Assembly: GCA_001602645.1 (NCBI GenBank)
Contig: LUYE01000006.1
Location: 27,142 to 91,141, forward strand
DNA: 64,000 nucleotides
Direction: 5' to 3'
From: Methanosarcinales archaeon Methan_01
Lineage (GTDB): Archaea > Halobacteriota > Methanosarcinia > Methanotrichales > Methanotrichaceae
Shown here: positions 51,116 to 58,428 of the stretch, piece by piece
Layout of the letters: the number at the start of each line of letters is the position of its first letter
How positions within the stretch are numbered: the stretch's first letter is position 1
Position numbers and translations under genes: made by a program
The notes under the pieces: generated by a model
Told to the model about the DNA's origin: nothing
Database searches by the model: none
Seen by the model: the letters and a program-made list of their open reading frames with translations, nothing else

Positions 51116-51295
51116 TCAGGGGCGGTATCTAGGACAGCTCTTGGAGTGATGGGACCCGTCCATGAAGGGCGTGGCGCCGCAGTGCCGGCAGACGTAGGCG
51201 GTCCTCTCTCCGGGGAGGAGGGCCTCCCCCTCCGGGATGGGGGAGCAATAAAGGGGTTGGTAATGATCGACCATTCGATACACCAAACAGCCCAT
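51116..51295 (-). CDS. Small Cys/His zinc-ribbon-like protein
   Basis: 59 residues. The middle and end contain a probable zinc site: CRHCGATPFMDGSHHSKSCP, with CxxC, then HH and a cysteine. The N-terminus (MGCLVYRMVDHYQPLYCSPI) has two further cysteines. A CTTTATACC TATA-like element lies about 25 bases before the ATG on the minus strand, so the mRNA may be leaderless. Small zinc proteins of this kind often bind RNA or partner proteins. Family not recognised. Support: zinc pattern, promoter position, clean reading frame. Confidence 0.6.
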   Translation of the reverse strand: MGCLVYRMVDHYQPLYCSPIPEGEALLPGERTAYVCRHCGATPFMDGSHHSKSCPRYRP

Positions 51296-51736
51296 TCCTT
51301 TCCGCTTAATCTGGTATAAAGGTTCTGGTTATATGGGATTGTTGAGTATTTAAAGTCAAAGGTTTCGGGTCTATACAGTCCTGAGCTAAAACAAAAAGGT
51401 TTAAATAAGAACAAAATAGATTGATCAATTGGGTTTGCTATAAGTAAAAGAAAAATGATTAATTTGATGGATCTTGACCGGTGGCCGCCTTAATCAGGAT
51501 GAAAAACGGCCTATGAAAACCGATTTAGCATACCAGGCTATGATCCTCCTCCGCCAGAAGAAAGGCAGGAGAGACCTTCCTGGCGGCCGTTTATTCGGTT
51601 AAATCTCCATTATTTTAAGAGAAGATGTTAACATTTACATGAATTTAAAGATAAATCAGACTCAGAAAGAAATATATAGCAAAAAATGTCATGTTATCCC
51701 GGATTTATATCGGGATGTTAGGAGAAGGGAAGAAAA
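51296..51736. other. Long A+T-rich intergenic region with hairpins
   Basis: About 440 bases with no gene. Notable items: a stem-loop at 51551-51586 (CCGCCAG/CTGGCGG with an inner AAGG/CCTT pairing), a TATA box AATATATAG at 51671-51679, and a hairpin ATCCCG/CGGGAT at 51696-51716 near the expected RNA start. Confidence 0.55.
51671..51716 (+). promoter_or_regulatory. Promoter and leader hairpin of the gene at 51737
   Basis: AATATATAG (51671-51679) sets the RNA start near 51700; ATCCCG (51696-51701) and CGGGAT (51711-51716) can form a hairpin at or very near the 5' end, followed by the AGAAGGGAAG site. Confidence 0.5.
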
Positions 51737-52720
51737 ATGAGAGGTGTAGGGATGATGATGAAAATATGGCCGGCGCTCCTGGTGTTGCTCGCGATCTCGG
51801 GCCCCGCCTGGGCGGCCACAAACCCGGACGGGTATTACTTAAAGAACGAGCAGAAGCTGGAGCAGGACGTGGCGGGAGAGGGCTTCGTGATGGTCTACCA
51901 GAAAGTGAACACCGAGTCCCTGCAGCTCGAAAATTACCTGCACGGCAGCGGGACCATGGACGCGGCGTTCCTGATCAGCTCAAATCAGAGCAGCTCAGGA
52001 GGAACGTGCACCCAAGACCAGAATACGCTCGCTTACATAAAGAATACTGCCGCCGGCGATGGCAACGGCGGGAATATATCATTCATGGAGCAGAACGAGA
52101 TGGTCTACTCCCCCGTGGCGATGGCTTACGGGACGGGGTACTACGCCGAAAATCCCATCGTCTACAACTCCAAGCTGAAGGAGAGGACTGAGGCCAAGAA
52201 CTACAATACTGCCGCTTGTGGTGATGGTCAGGGGGTCTCGATGCTCCACCAGATCGAGTACGCCTCCGCCTTCGTTAAGGATATAGGCGTAGAGCTCAAA
52301 AACCAAGAGAAGTGGCCAAAGACGAAGTACTACAGCTCCTCGCCAATAAAGGGATTCAGCAGCACCAAGATGAAGATCGAGGAAGATGTTACTGAGGGGT
52401 CGGTCCACATCGGCCAGCTGATGACCAAAGCAGGCGTCGACTGCAAATCAGGCGATGCGTGGAAGAGCCCCCTCATCGAGATCGATGAGAACTACATCGG
52501 GACCTTCAAGATCACCAAGAACATGGAGATCTGCACCAGCTGCAGTGGATCAAAGCCGAGGGCTGACTGGCTCACCTGCTGCATAGGCGGCTATGGCTCC
52601 ATGGAGGATTACGACAGGCTCTGGGGCGAGGAGGAGATCTTCGACTGCACCTGTCGCGATAAGGCGTGGGGCGACTCCTGGAACGACACCTCCAAGGCCC
52701 AGTACTGCCCCGAATGCTGA
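51737..52720 (+). CDS. Secreted protein with Cys-rich C-terminus
   Basis: 327 residues. Signal peptide MMMKIWPALLVLLAISGPAW ending AWA-A. The body shows YLHGSGTMDAAFLISSN near residue 70 and ENYIGTFKITKNMEI near residue 260, the same GSGT-start and aromatic-G-x-F-x-I end pattern as other secreted proteins here. The last 70 residues carry at least nine cysteines (ICTSCSGSKPRADWLTCCIG, FDCTCRDKAWG, YCPEC), suggesting disulfides or metal. Start ATG at 51737 or the ATG five codons later. Function unknown; probably surface-attached. Confidence 0.75.
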   Translation: MRGVGMMMKIWPALLVLLAISGPAWAATNPDGYYLKNEQKLEQDVAGEGFVMVYQKVNTESLQLENYLHGSGTMDAAFLISSNQSSSGGTCTQDQNTLAYIKNTAAGDGNGGNISFMEQNEMVYSPVAMAYGTGYYAENPIVYNSKLKERTEAKNYNTAACGDGQGVSMLHQIEYASAFVKDIGVELKNQEKWPKTKYYSSSPIKGFSSTKMKIEEDVTEGSVHIGQLMTKAGVDCKSGDAWKSPLIEIDENYIGTFKITKNMEICTSCSGSKPRADWLTCCIGGYGSMEDYDRLWGEEEIFDCTCRDKAWGDSWNDTSKAQYCPEC

Positions 52721-52851
52721 TGATAAAAAAATCGCGATGGTATTTGAGTGGGCGCTTGTAGCCGTAAGGCCAAGCGCCACTCCCTCCAACTTATTTTTGC
52801 CGTCGAAATTTCTGCTCCACATCGGCCCCGGCTTTGGGGTGGCCAGATCTT

Positions 52852-53679
52852 TCAGCCGATCGGGAGAAAGCCGATCTCCTCCACCAAAGACTGCCCCACC
52901 TCCCCCAGAAGGAAGTCGATGAAGGCCTCCTCTCCAGCGTCGGGCTCGTTCCAGGTCATGACGTAGAGGGGACGAGAGAGGGGGTAATCCTCCCTCCTGA
53001 TGCTCTCGGCCGTGGGAATGACCCCCTCGTAGGCTATCGCCCTGAGAGCCCCGTCCTGGACGTAGTTGAATCCCAGATATCCGATCGCCTTATCGCTCTT
53101 GGTTATGGCGGTCTTCATCTCCCCGTTGTTCTGGGCGTAGGTGTCAGCGCCGAGGGTCTCGGTCTGGAGGTCCCCCATCACCATCTCGTTGAAGAGGTCG
53201 CCTGTCCCCGAGCCGACCATCCTCGCCACGACGTAGATATCAGTGTCGGGGCCCCCCAGATCCCGCCAGTTCGTCAGGTTCCCGTCGTAAATCGCCCGGA
53301 GCTGCTGGCGGCTGATGCTGGTGACGCCAGCCTCGTATATCGGCTCGCTGATGGTGACGCATATGGCGTCGTAGCCTATCAGGTAGACGGAGAAGTTGTC
53401 CCCGTAGAGCTCGATCTCGTCGGCCCTCACCATCCGGGAGGACATCCCAATGTCGGAGAAGCCGCTTGCTACGTTCTTTATCCCCACCCCCGACCCCCCG
53501 ACGCCGCTGACGGTCACCATGACCCGATCCTGGATCAGGTTGAACTTCTCGGCCGAGACCTCCACCAGGGGCATCACCGTCGTCGAACCGGTGACGGTGA
53601 CCGTCTCGGCGGCCCCGGCCAAGGCCAGGAGGCCGACCAGGAGATATATCAGGACCAAAGTGGAAGACTTGTTTATCAG
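52852..53679 (-). CDS. pstS: Phosphate-binding protein PstS (orphan)
   Basis: About 275 residues. Substrate-binding protein of the phosphate ABC family: TVTGSTTVMPLVEVSAEKFN at the start of the mature part, GSGVGIKNVASGFSDIGMSS, LRAIYDGNLTNWRDLGG and ARMVGSGTGDLFNE. The signal (STLVLIYLLVGLLALAGAAE) is preceded in frame by GGGGAG then CTG (53677-53679); no ATG, GTG or TTG gives a basic signal start, the nearest TTG lying at 53658. No pstCAB transporter genes are adjacent, so it is an orphan; it may serve phosphate sensing or work with a transporter elsewhere. Confidence 0.85.
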   Translation of the reverse strand: MINKSSTLVLIYLLVGLLALAGAAETVTVTGSTTVMPLVEVSAEKFNLIQDRVMVTVSGVGGSGVGIKNVASGFSDIGMSSRMVRADEIELYGDNFSVYLIGYDAICVTISEPIYEAGVTSISRQQLRAIYDGNLTNWRDLGGPDTDIYVVARMVGSGTGDLFNEMVMGDLQTETLGADTYAQNNGEMKTAITKSDKAIGYLGFNYVQDGALRAIAYEGVIPTAESIRREDYPLSRPLYVMTWNEPDAGEEAFIDFLLGEVGQSLVEEIGFLPIG

Positions 53680-53856
53680 ATAAACTCCCCAGAATAGAAT
53701 TGCTCGTACTATTTGATATTTGTTGTTACAACGACCTGCCGAAGACCGCCGATCCGGAGGGCGACCAGAAGAAAGGTGACGAGATGAGGACGCCACCTCC
53801 GGAGGAGATGGAGGATAAGGGACCGGCCGGCAGTACCGCCCCCTCGCGTCGAAGGA

Positions 53857-54828
53857 TCACTTCACCCGGCCGTAGAGGGTAGTCCTCTGGATCGGGACCC
53901 GCCCATTCCTCTCGATCAGGTCGCAGAGCTCCTGGGGGGTGATCCCCTCCTCCTCGGTGGCCCCGGCGGTCCGGGAGATGTTCTCCTCCATGAGGGTCCC
54001 GCCGAGGTCGTTTGTCCCCCACCAGGTCGTCCTGCCGGCGAGGTCCCTCCCCAGCTTCACCCAGCTCGCCTGGATGTTGGGGATGAGGGGGTGGAGGGCG
54101 ACCCGGGCGAGGGCGTGCATCTTGAGGTTCTCGAGAACCCCCATCCTCCGGGCCCGGCCTCCCAGGGGGTTGTTCTTCGGCATGAAGGGGAGGAGGACGA
54201 ACTCAGTGAAGCCGCCCGTCTCCGCCTGGATCTCCCGAAGGAGGTGGAGGTGGGCTATCCGATCTTCCAGCCTCTCGACGTGGCCGTAGAGGATGGTAGA
54301 GGTGGTGGGAACCCCCAGCCGGTGGGCTGTGGTGACGATATATCGCCACTGGTCCGTCGAGAGCTTGGAGGGGCAGATCTCCTCTCTAATCCGGTCGACC
54401 AGGATCTCGGCCGCGGTCCCAGGCATCGATCCAAGCCCGGCCCGCTGTAGCTCCCTTATCGACTCCGCCGGGGTCGTTCCGGAGCTCTTCGACATGTAAA
54501 AGACCTCCATGGGGGAGTAGGCGTGGAGGTGCATCCTCGGATAATCCTCCTTTATCGCTTCCAGGATCCGGCAGTAGTCTTCCAGGACAAGGCCCGGGGC
54601 CAGCCCCCCCTGGAGGCAGATCTCGGTGGCGGAGAGCCTCTCCGCCGCCTCCACCCTCCCGAGGATCTCCTCCTCGGTGAGGAGATAGCCATCGGCCCGC
54701 CTGAAGGCGCAGAAGCTGCAGTTTCCGACGCACCGGTTGGTGAAGTTGATGTTCCTGTTGATGACATAGGAGACCTCGTCGCCGCACCTCTCCTCCCGGA
54801 GGAGGTTTGCGAGCCGAAAAAGTTTCAA
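53857..54828 (-). CDS. cofH: F420 synthase subunit CofH (radical SAM)
   Basis: At least 323 residues. Radical SAM cysteines in NRCVGNCSFCAFRRADGYLL (CxxxCxxC), then EICLQGGLAPGLVLEDYCRI, MHLHAYSPMEVFYMSKSSG and WVKLGRDLAGRTTWWGTND. CofH builds the deazaflavin core FO of coenzyme F420 with CofG. The TTG at 54828 is the first usual start, but homologues carry about 35 more residues, and here the upstream frame encodes a fitting leader (SLYCEP before the TTG) from a CTG behind GGGGTGA at about 54.93 kb. The real start is probably that CTG. Last gene of an operon with an RNA methyltransferase. Confidence 0.9.
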   Translation of the reverse strand: MKLFRLANLLREERCGDEVSYVINRNINFTNRCVGNCSFCAFRRADGYLLTEEEILGRVEAAERLSATEICLQGGLAPGLVLEDYCRILEAIKEDYPRMHLHAYSPMEVFYMSKSSGTTPAESIRELQRAGLGSMPGTAAEILVDRIREEICPSKLSTDQWRYIVTTAHRLGVPTTSTILYGHVERLEDRIAHLHLLREIQAETGGFTEFVLLPFMPKNNPLGGRARRMGVLENLKMHALARVALHPLIPNIQASWVKLGRDLAGRTTWWGTNDLGGTLMEENISRTAGATEEEGITPQELCDLIERNGRVPIQRTTLYGRVK

Positions 54829-54926
54829 TGGCTCGCAGTATAGAGAGAGGAGGGAGGCGGGATCGAGCCAGCCGTCCCGGCAGGAGACGGAGTCTTCTGA
54901 GGACGCTTTCCGGACCAGGGATGAGA

Positions 54927-55382
54927 TCAGAGGTCACCCCTCCCCGAGCGCCCCTCCTCCGGCTCCGCCCTCCCGATCCTCCGCTCCTTTGGGAGGAGGG
55001 AGATCAGCTCCCCATCGAGGTACTGGCCGCACCCCAGGACGTCACCCCCATGAGATACCACCACGTACCCGTCCTCGACGGGAGCCGAGATCCTCTGCCT
55101 CTCCCCAGCTGCGAACTTGAGAGCATCCTCGGTCCCGAGGTCGACGACGTTCTTGGTGGCATGACGACCGAAGAGCTGGAGGGCGGCGGTGGTGGGCTTG
55201 GGTACCCGTCCCCTGACCGAGATGACCCGGAGCCCCACCGTCTCCCAGGCCAGGTCGGGGATCTCGGGGAGGCTGAAGGCCCATACATTCCTTCCCCGGA
55301 GGGAGAAGCTCACCCCCTCGAAGGCTTCCGGAGGGATCCCAAACCTGGACCCCATAATCTCCACCACCCTGGCCCGATCCAT
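54927..55382 (-). CDS. Pre-PUA/PUA domain RNA-binding protein
   Basis: 151 residues from the ATG at 55382. Resembles the archaeal protein with pre-PUA and PUA domains found next to NOL1/NOP2-type methyltransferases: GRNVWAFSLPEIPDLAWETV, RHATKNVVDLGTEDALKFAA, and VVVSHGGDVLGCGQYLDGEL, the last being the PUA RNA-binding fold. It probably guides the adjacent methyltransferase to its RNA. Its 5' end lies 16 bases downstream of the methyltransferase stop, with cofH following. Confidence 0.82.
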   Translation of the reverse strand: MDRARVVEIMGSRFGIPPEAFEGVSFSLRGRNVWAFSLPEIPDLAWETVGLRVISVRGRVPKPTTAALQLFGRHATKNVVDLGTEDALKFAAGERQRISAPVEDGYVVVSHGGDVLGCGQYLDGELISLLPKERRIGRAEPEEGRSGRGDL

Positions 55383-55398
55383 CGGCTGGAGGAGGGAC

Positions 55399-56295
55399 CT
55401 ATTCTTTAATGAGCTTTGCGACAAAGAATCCTCCTGCGTCGTTCTGGTGGGGGTAGTACCTGGTGCACCGCTCCACCTCGTCTCCGAACCGGGATCCTTC
55501 CCACTCTGCGAGGCCGGGGCTCCCCGCCAGTCCCCGGACGGAGGCGTCCTCGAGCCTGACCCCGCGGACCTGCCCCAGGGCCCAGGAGACTACCCCCTCG
55601 TTCTCCTCGGGGGCGAAGGTGCAGGTGGAGTAGACGACCGCCCCGCCAGGCCTTGTTACCTGTAACGCCCTCCTGAGGAGGGCCCGCTGGAGCCGCTGAA
55701 GCCCCAGAGAGCGCTTCAGGCTCCACCGGTCCAGAACCTTAAGGTCCTTCCTCGCCATCCCCTGGCCGGTGCAGGGGGCGTCGACGAGGACCCGGTCGAA
55801 CCCCCTGTCGGGAAAGCGGCGGCCGTCATACCTGGTCACCACCACGTTCACCGCCCCCGCCCTCTCGCAGTTCGACCTGAGGGAGGCGACCCTGGTGTTG
55901 GCGGGATCGTTCGCCACCAGGAGCCCCCAGTTCTCCATCATCATGGCGATCTGGGTCGTCTTGCTCCCCGGAGCGGCGCAGAGGTCCAGGATCCTCTCTC
56001 CCGGCTTGGGACCAAGGACGACGGGTGAGACCATTGATATCTCCTCCTGGATGTGGATCTGGCCCATCAGGCTCTCGAGGAGGTTTCCGGGCTTCTCCAC
56101 CGTTAGTCGGAGGCCAAAGGGATACCAGATGAAGGGCGTGAAGGCCACCTTCGCCCCCCGCAGACGGGATAACAGCCGATCGCGATCGGTCTTGAGGGTG
56201 TTGATCCTCGCGGTGACGGGAAGCGGCCTTCTTATCGCCTCGACGAAGAGATCGAAGTCGGGGATCACGTCCCTGTACCTATCCAGGCCTTTCAT
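55399..56295 (-). CDS. RNA m5C methyltransferase, NOL1/NOP2/Sun family
   Basis: 298 residues from the ATG at 56295. SAM motif ERILDLCAAPGSKTTQIAMM, two catalytic cysteines in LVDAPCTGQGMARKD and VYSTCTFAPEENEGVV. The N-terminal region VTARINTLKTDRDRLLSRLR resembles the RNA-binding part of RsmB/NSUN enzymes. It forms 5-methylcytosine in rRNA or tRNA; the exact site is unknown. First gene of the operon with the pre-PUA protein and CofH. Confidence 0.92.
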   Translation of the reverse strand: MKGLDRYRDVIPDFDLFVEAIRRPLPVTARINTLKTDRDRLLSRLRGAKVAFTPFIWYPFGLRLTVEKPGNLLESLMGQIHIQEEISMVSPVVLGPKPGERILDLCAAPGSKTTQIAMMMENWGLLVANDPANTRVASLRSNCERAGAVNVVVTRYDGRRFPDRGFDRVLVDAPCTGQGMARKDLKVLDRWSLKRSLGLQRLQRALLRRALQVTRPGGAVVYSTCTFAPEENEGVVSWALGQVRGVRLEDASVRGLAGSPGLAEWEGSRFGDEVERCTRYYPHQNDAGGFFVAKLIKE

Positions 56296-56585
56296 CCCGC
56301 TGCAGTTCGCCTTTATAAGATATATTCCCAGCCGTTTGAAGGGACGAGATATCATCTCCTCGAACGGGACCCCCCCATCATCAAACCCCCCTGGGATCAG
56401 AACTTCAGGCCTCGCTCTAATCACCAAGGCTTGCCCTCTGCCCCAAACCTTGAGATCCGGCCCGGACCGTTCTTTCGAAGGCCCCAGCCGCCAATCCATG
56501 GGAGCACAAGGATTTAATAGTGGTAACGATCTGTGGACAATGCGGCAAACTGTTCTACGGTTTTTCGCTAAGGACGGTGAAGTGT

Positions 56586-56816
56586 TTGTACGGCAATGAT
56601 AGAGGTTCTTTCCGAGGCGAGAGCTTCGCGCCCTCAGCACCCGTTGAGGCCGGAAAGGAGTACGAAGTTGAGATCGAGGACATCGCCAAGAAGGGCGATG
56701 GAATCGCGAGGATCGAGGGGTTCGTAATATTCGTCCCGGACACCAAGGTCGGGGACCAGGTCAAGGTCGTCATCGACCGGGTGATGCAGAGATTCGCCAT
56801 CGGCCACAAGGCCTGA
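56586..56816 (+). CDS. TRAM-domain protein, copy 1
   Basis: 76 residues from the TTG at 56586 after GGTGAAG. One TRAM beta-barrel: EYEVEIEDIAKKGDGIARIE and GFVIFVPDTKVGDQVKVVID. Stand-alone archaeal TRAM proteins bind RNA and act as RNA chaperones, some cold-induced. The paralogue at 56859 starts 43 bases after its stop with the same TTG and ribosome binding site, so the pair arose by tandem duplication. Confidence 0.88.
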   Translation: MYGNDRGSFRGESFAPSAPVEAGKEYEVEIEDIAKKGDGIARIEGFVIFVPDTKVGDQVKVVIDRVMQRFAIGHKA

Positions 56817-56858
56817 GCGTTTTGATCATTCTCCATTTCAATGAGGAAGGTGAAGTAG

Positions 56859-57089
56859 TTGTTCAGAAGTGATAGAGGGTCTTTCCGGGACGACAGCTTT
56901 GAGTCCACAGCTCCTGTCGAGGTCGGAAAGGAGTACGACGTCGAGATCGAGGACATCGCGAAACAGGGCGACGGGATCGCCAGAGTCGAGGGGTTCGTAA
57001 TATTCGTCCCCGAGACGAAGGTGGGAGACCACGTCACCATCGCCGTGGACCGAGTGATGCGAAAGTTCGCCATCGGCCACAAGGTCTGA
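56859..57089 (+). CDS. TRAM-domain protein, copy 2
   Basis: 76 residues from a TTG after GGTGAAG. Same layout as copy 1, with about 55 of 76 residues alike by eye (EYDVEIEDIAKQGDGIARVE, FVPETKVGDHVTIAVD). Ends FAIGHKV. Probable RNA chaperone. A hairpin terminator follows at 57118. Confidence 0.88.
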   Translation: MFRSDRGSFRDDSFESTAPVEVGKEYDVEIEDIAKQGDGIARVEGFVIFVPETKVGDHVTIAVDRVMRKFAIGHKV

Positions 57090-57117
57090 AGCCGCTCAGA
57101 CGTCATAAAAAAGAACT

Positions 57118-57151
57118 CAGCCCGAGACGGGCTGAAGATCCCATTATTTTT
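57118..57151 (+). terminator. Terminator after the TRAM pair
   Basis: CAGCCCG (57118-57124), loop AGA, CGGGCTG (57128-57134), then a T-rich run ending near 57151, 29 bases beyond the stop. Confidence 0.75.
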
Positions 57152-57260
57152 TCAGTATGTAGGGCCTCTCGATCGGGTATGCCCTTTGAGGCTTTCTCTG
57201 GCCACCGATCGCCTTTTCAGGCCAATTATATCGGCAGCCAGCCATCTTTCCGTCGAAGTT

Positions 57261-58394
57261 TCAGGCTCTTTTCCTCAGGAGATCTTCCAGGTCTGCTAGG
57301 AAGAGGTCGACGTTCTCGGCGGTCGAATGAGGCATAATGATAAGCCTCAAGGCCTTCGGGGACCTGGTCGTAGAGACCCTCCACCGGCGGTCGAGGAGGG
57401 AGGCCCTCACCCCCTCGGGATCATCCATCCTCAGGGTGACGACGTTCATCACCGGGTCCATGACGGGCTCGATCCCGATCTCCTTAGCACCCTCCACCAT
57501 CCGCCTCGATAGGCCCATGCAACCGTCGACGACCTTTTTAAAGCCCTCCCTCCCCAGGCGGTTCATCACCGCCCAGATGGCGGCCGCGGCAGCGCCGCTC
57601 CTAGTCCCCGTCAGGGCCTTGGGCCTCGCCACCGTCAAATAGGGGGCGTAGGCGGCAAGCCTCTCCAGGTCCTCAGGATGGCGGAAGAGGAGACCACCGC
57701 CGGGGATCGTCGCCATCCCCATCTTGTGGGGGTCGATGGTGATGGAGGTGACCCCCTCGACCGAGAAGTCCCACCTCCAGTCTCCCCCGAGGAAGGGGAG
57801 GACGAAGCCTCCGAAGGCGGCGTCGACATGGAGGCGTATCCCCCAGTCCAGGGCGAGCCTCCCGAGGCGGTCGATGGGATCGACCTGACCGAACTCCGTC
57901 GTCCCGGCGATCCCCACCAGGGATACCGTCTTCTCGTCGATCAGCTCCTCGACGGATCCGACGTCGACCTTCAGGTCGCCGTCGAGGTCCGCCTTCCTGA
58001 TCTCGAGGGAGAGGAGGTCGCCTATCTTGTCGAAGGAGAAGTGGGCGGACCTCGGGACGACGATGTTTCCATCCCGGAAGTCGGCGGAGTTTCGGGCCGC
58101 CCGGATCGCCTGGATGTTCGACTCCGTCCCCCCCGTCGAGAGGTAGCCGCAGGCCTCGGGATGGCCGAGGAGCTCCGCCATCATCCTCACCGCCTCCGCC
58201 TCCAGATCGGCGGACCCGGGAAAGAGCCCCGGGTCCCCCAGGTTCGTCTCCTGGAAGAGCTGGTGCGCCTTCAGAGCTATCGGGTGGGGGGGGGTGCACA
58301 TCGAGGAGAAGATCCGGTCGTAGCTCAGATCCTTCGCCCTCATCTTCCGGAGGCCCTTCATGACCTCCTCTTCGGATAGGCCTCGATCTCTCAA
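57261..58394 (-). CDS. mfnA: Tyrosine decarboxylase MfnA (methanofuran pathway)
   Basis: 377 residues from the TTG at 58394, preceded by GAAGAGGTATC. PLP fold-type I decarboxylase of the archaeal MfnA type: LGHPEACGYLSTGGTESNIQ, RLHVDAAFGGFVLPFLG, and TIDPHKMGMATIPGGGLLF with the PLP lysine. It makes tyramine for methanofuran, and sometimes aspartate decarboxylation to beta-alanine. It lies 34 bases after ppsA on the same strand, so the two may be cotranscribed. Confidence 0.93.
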   Translation of the reverse strand: MRDRGLSEEEVMKGLRKMRAKDLSYDRIFSSMCTPPHPIALKAHQLFQETNLGDPGLFPGSADLEAEAVRMMAELLGHPEACGYLSTGGTESNIQAIRAARNSADFRDGNIVVPRSAHFSFDKIGDLLSLEIRKADLDGDLKVDVGSVEELIDEKTVSLVGIAGTTEFGQVDPIDRLGRLALDWGIRLHVDAAFGGFVLPFLGGDWRWDFSVEGVTSITIDPHKMGMATIPGGGLLFRHPEDLERLAAYAPYLTVARPKALTGTRSGAAAAAIWAVMNRLGREGFKKVVDGCMGLSRRMVEGAKEIGIEPVMDPVMNVVTLRMDDPEGVRASLLDRRWRVSTTRSPKALRLIIMPHSTAENVDLFLADLEDLLRKRA

Positions 58395-58428
58395 GGGGGA
58401 TACCTCTTCCGCCGTCTCATCCTCAGGA

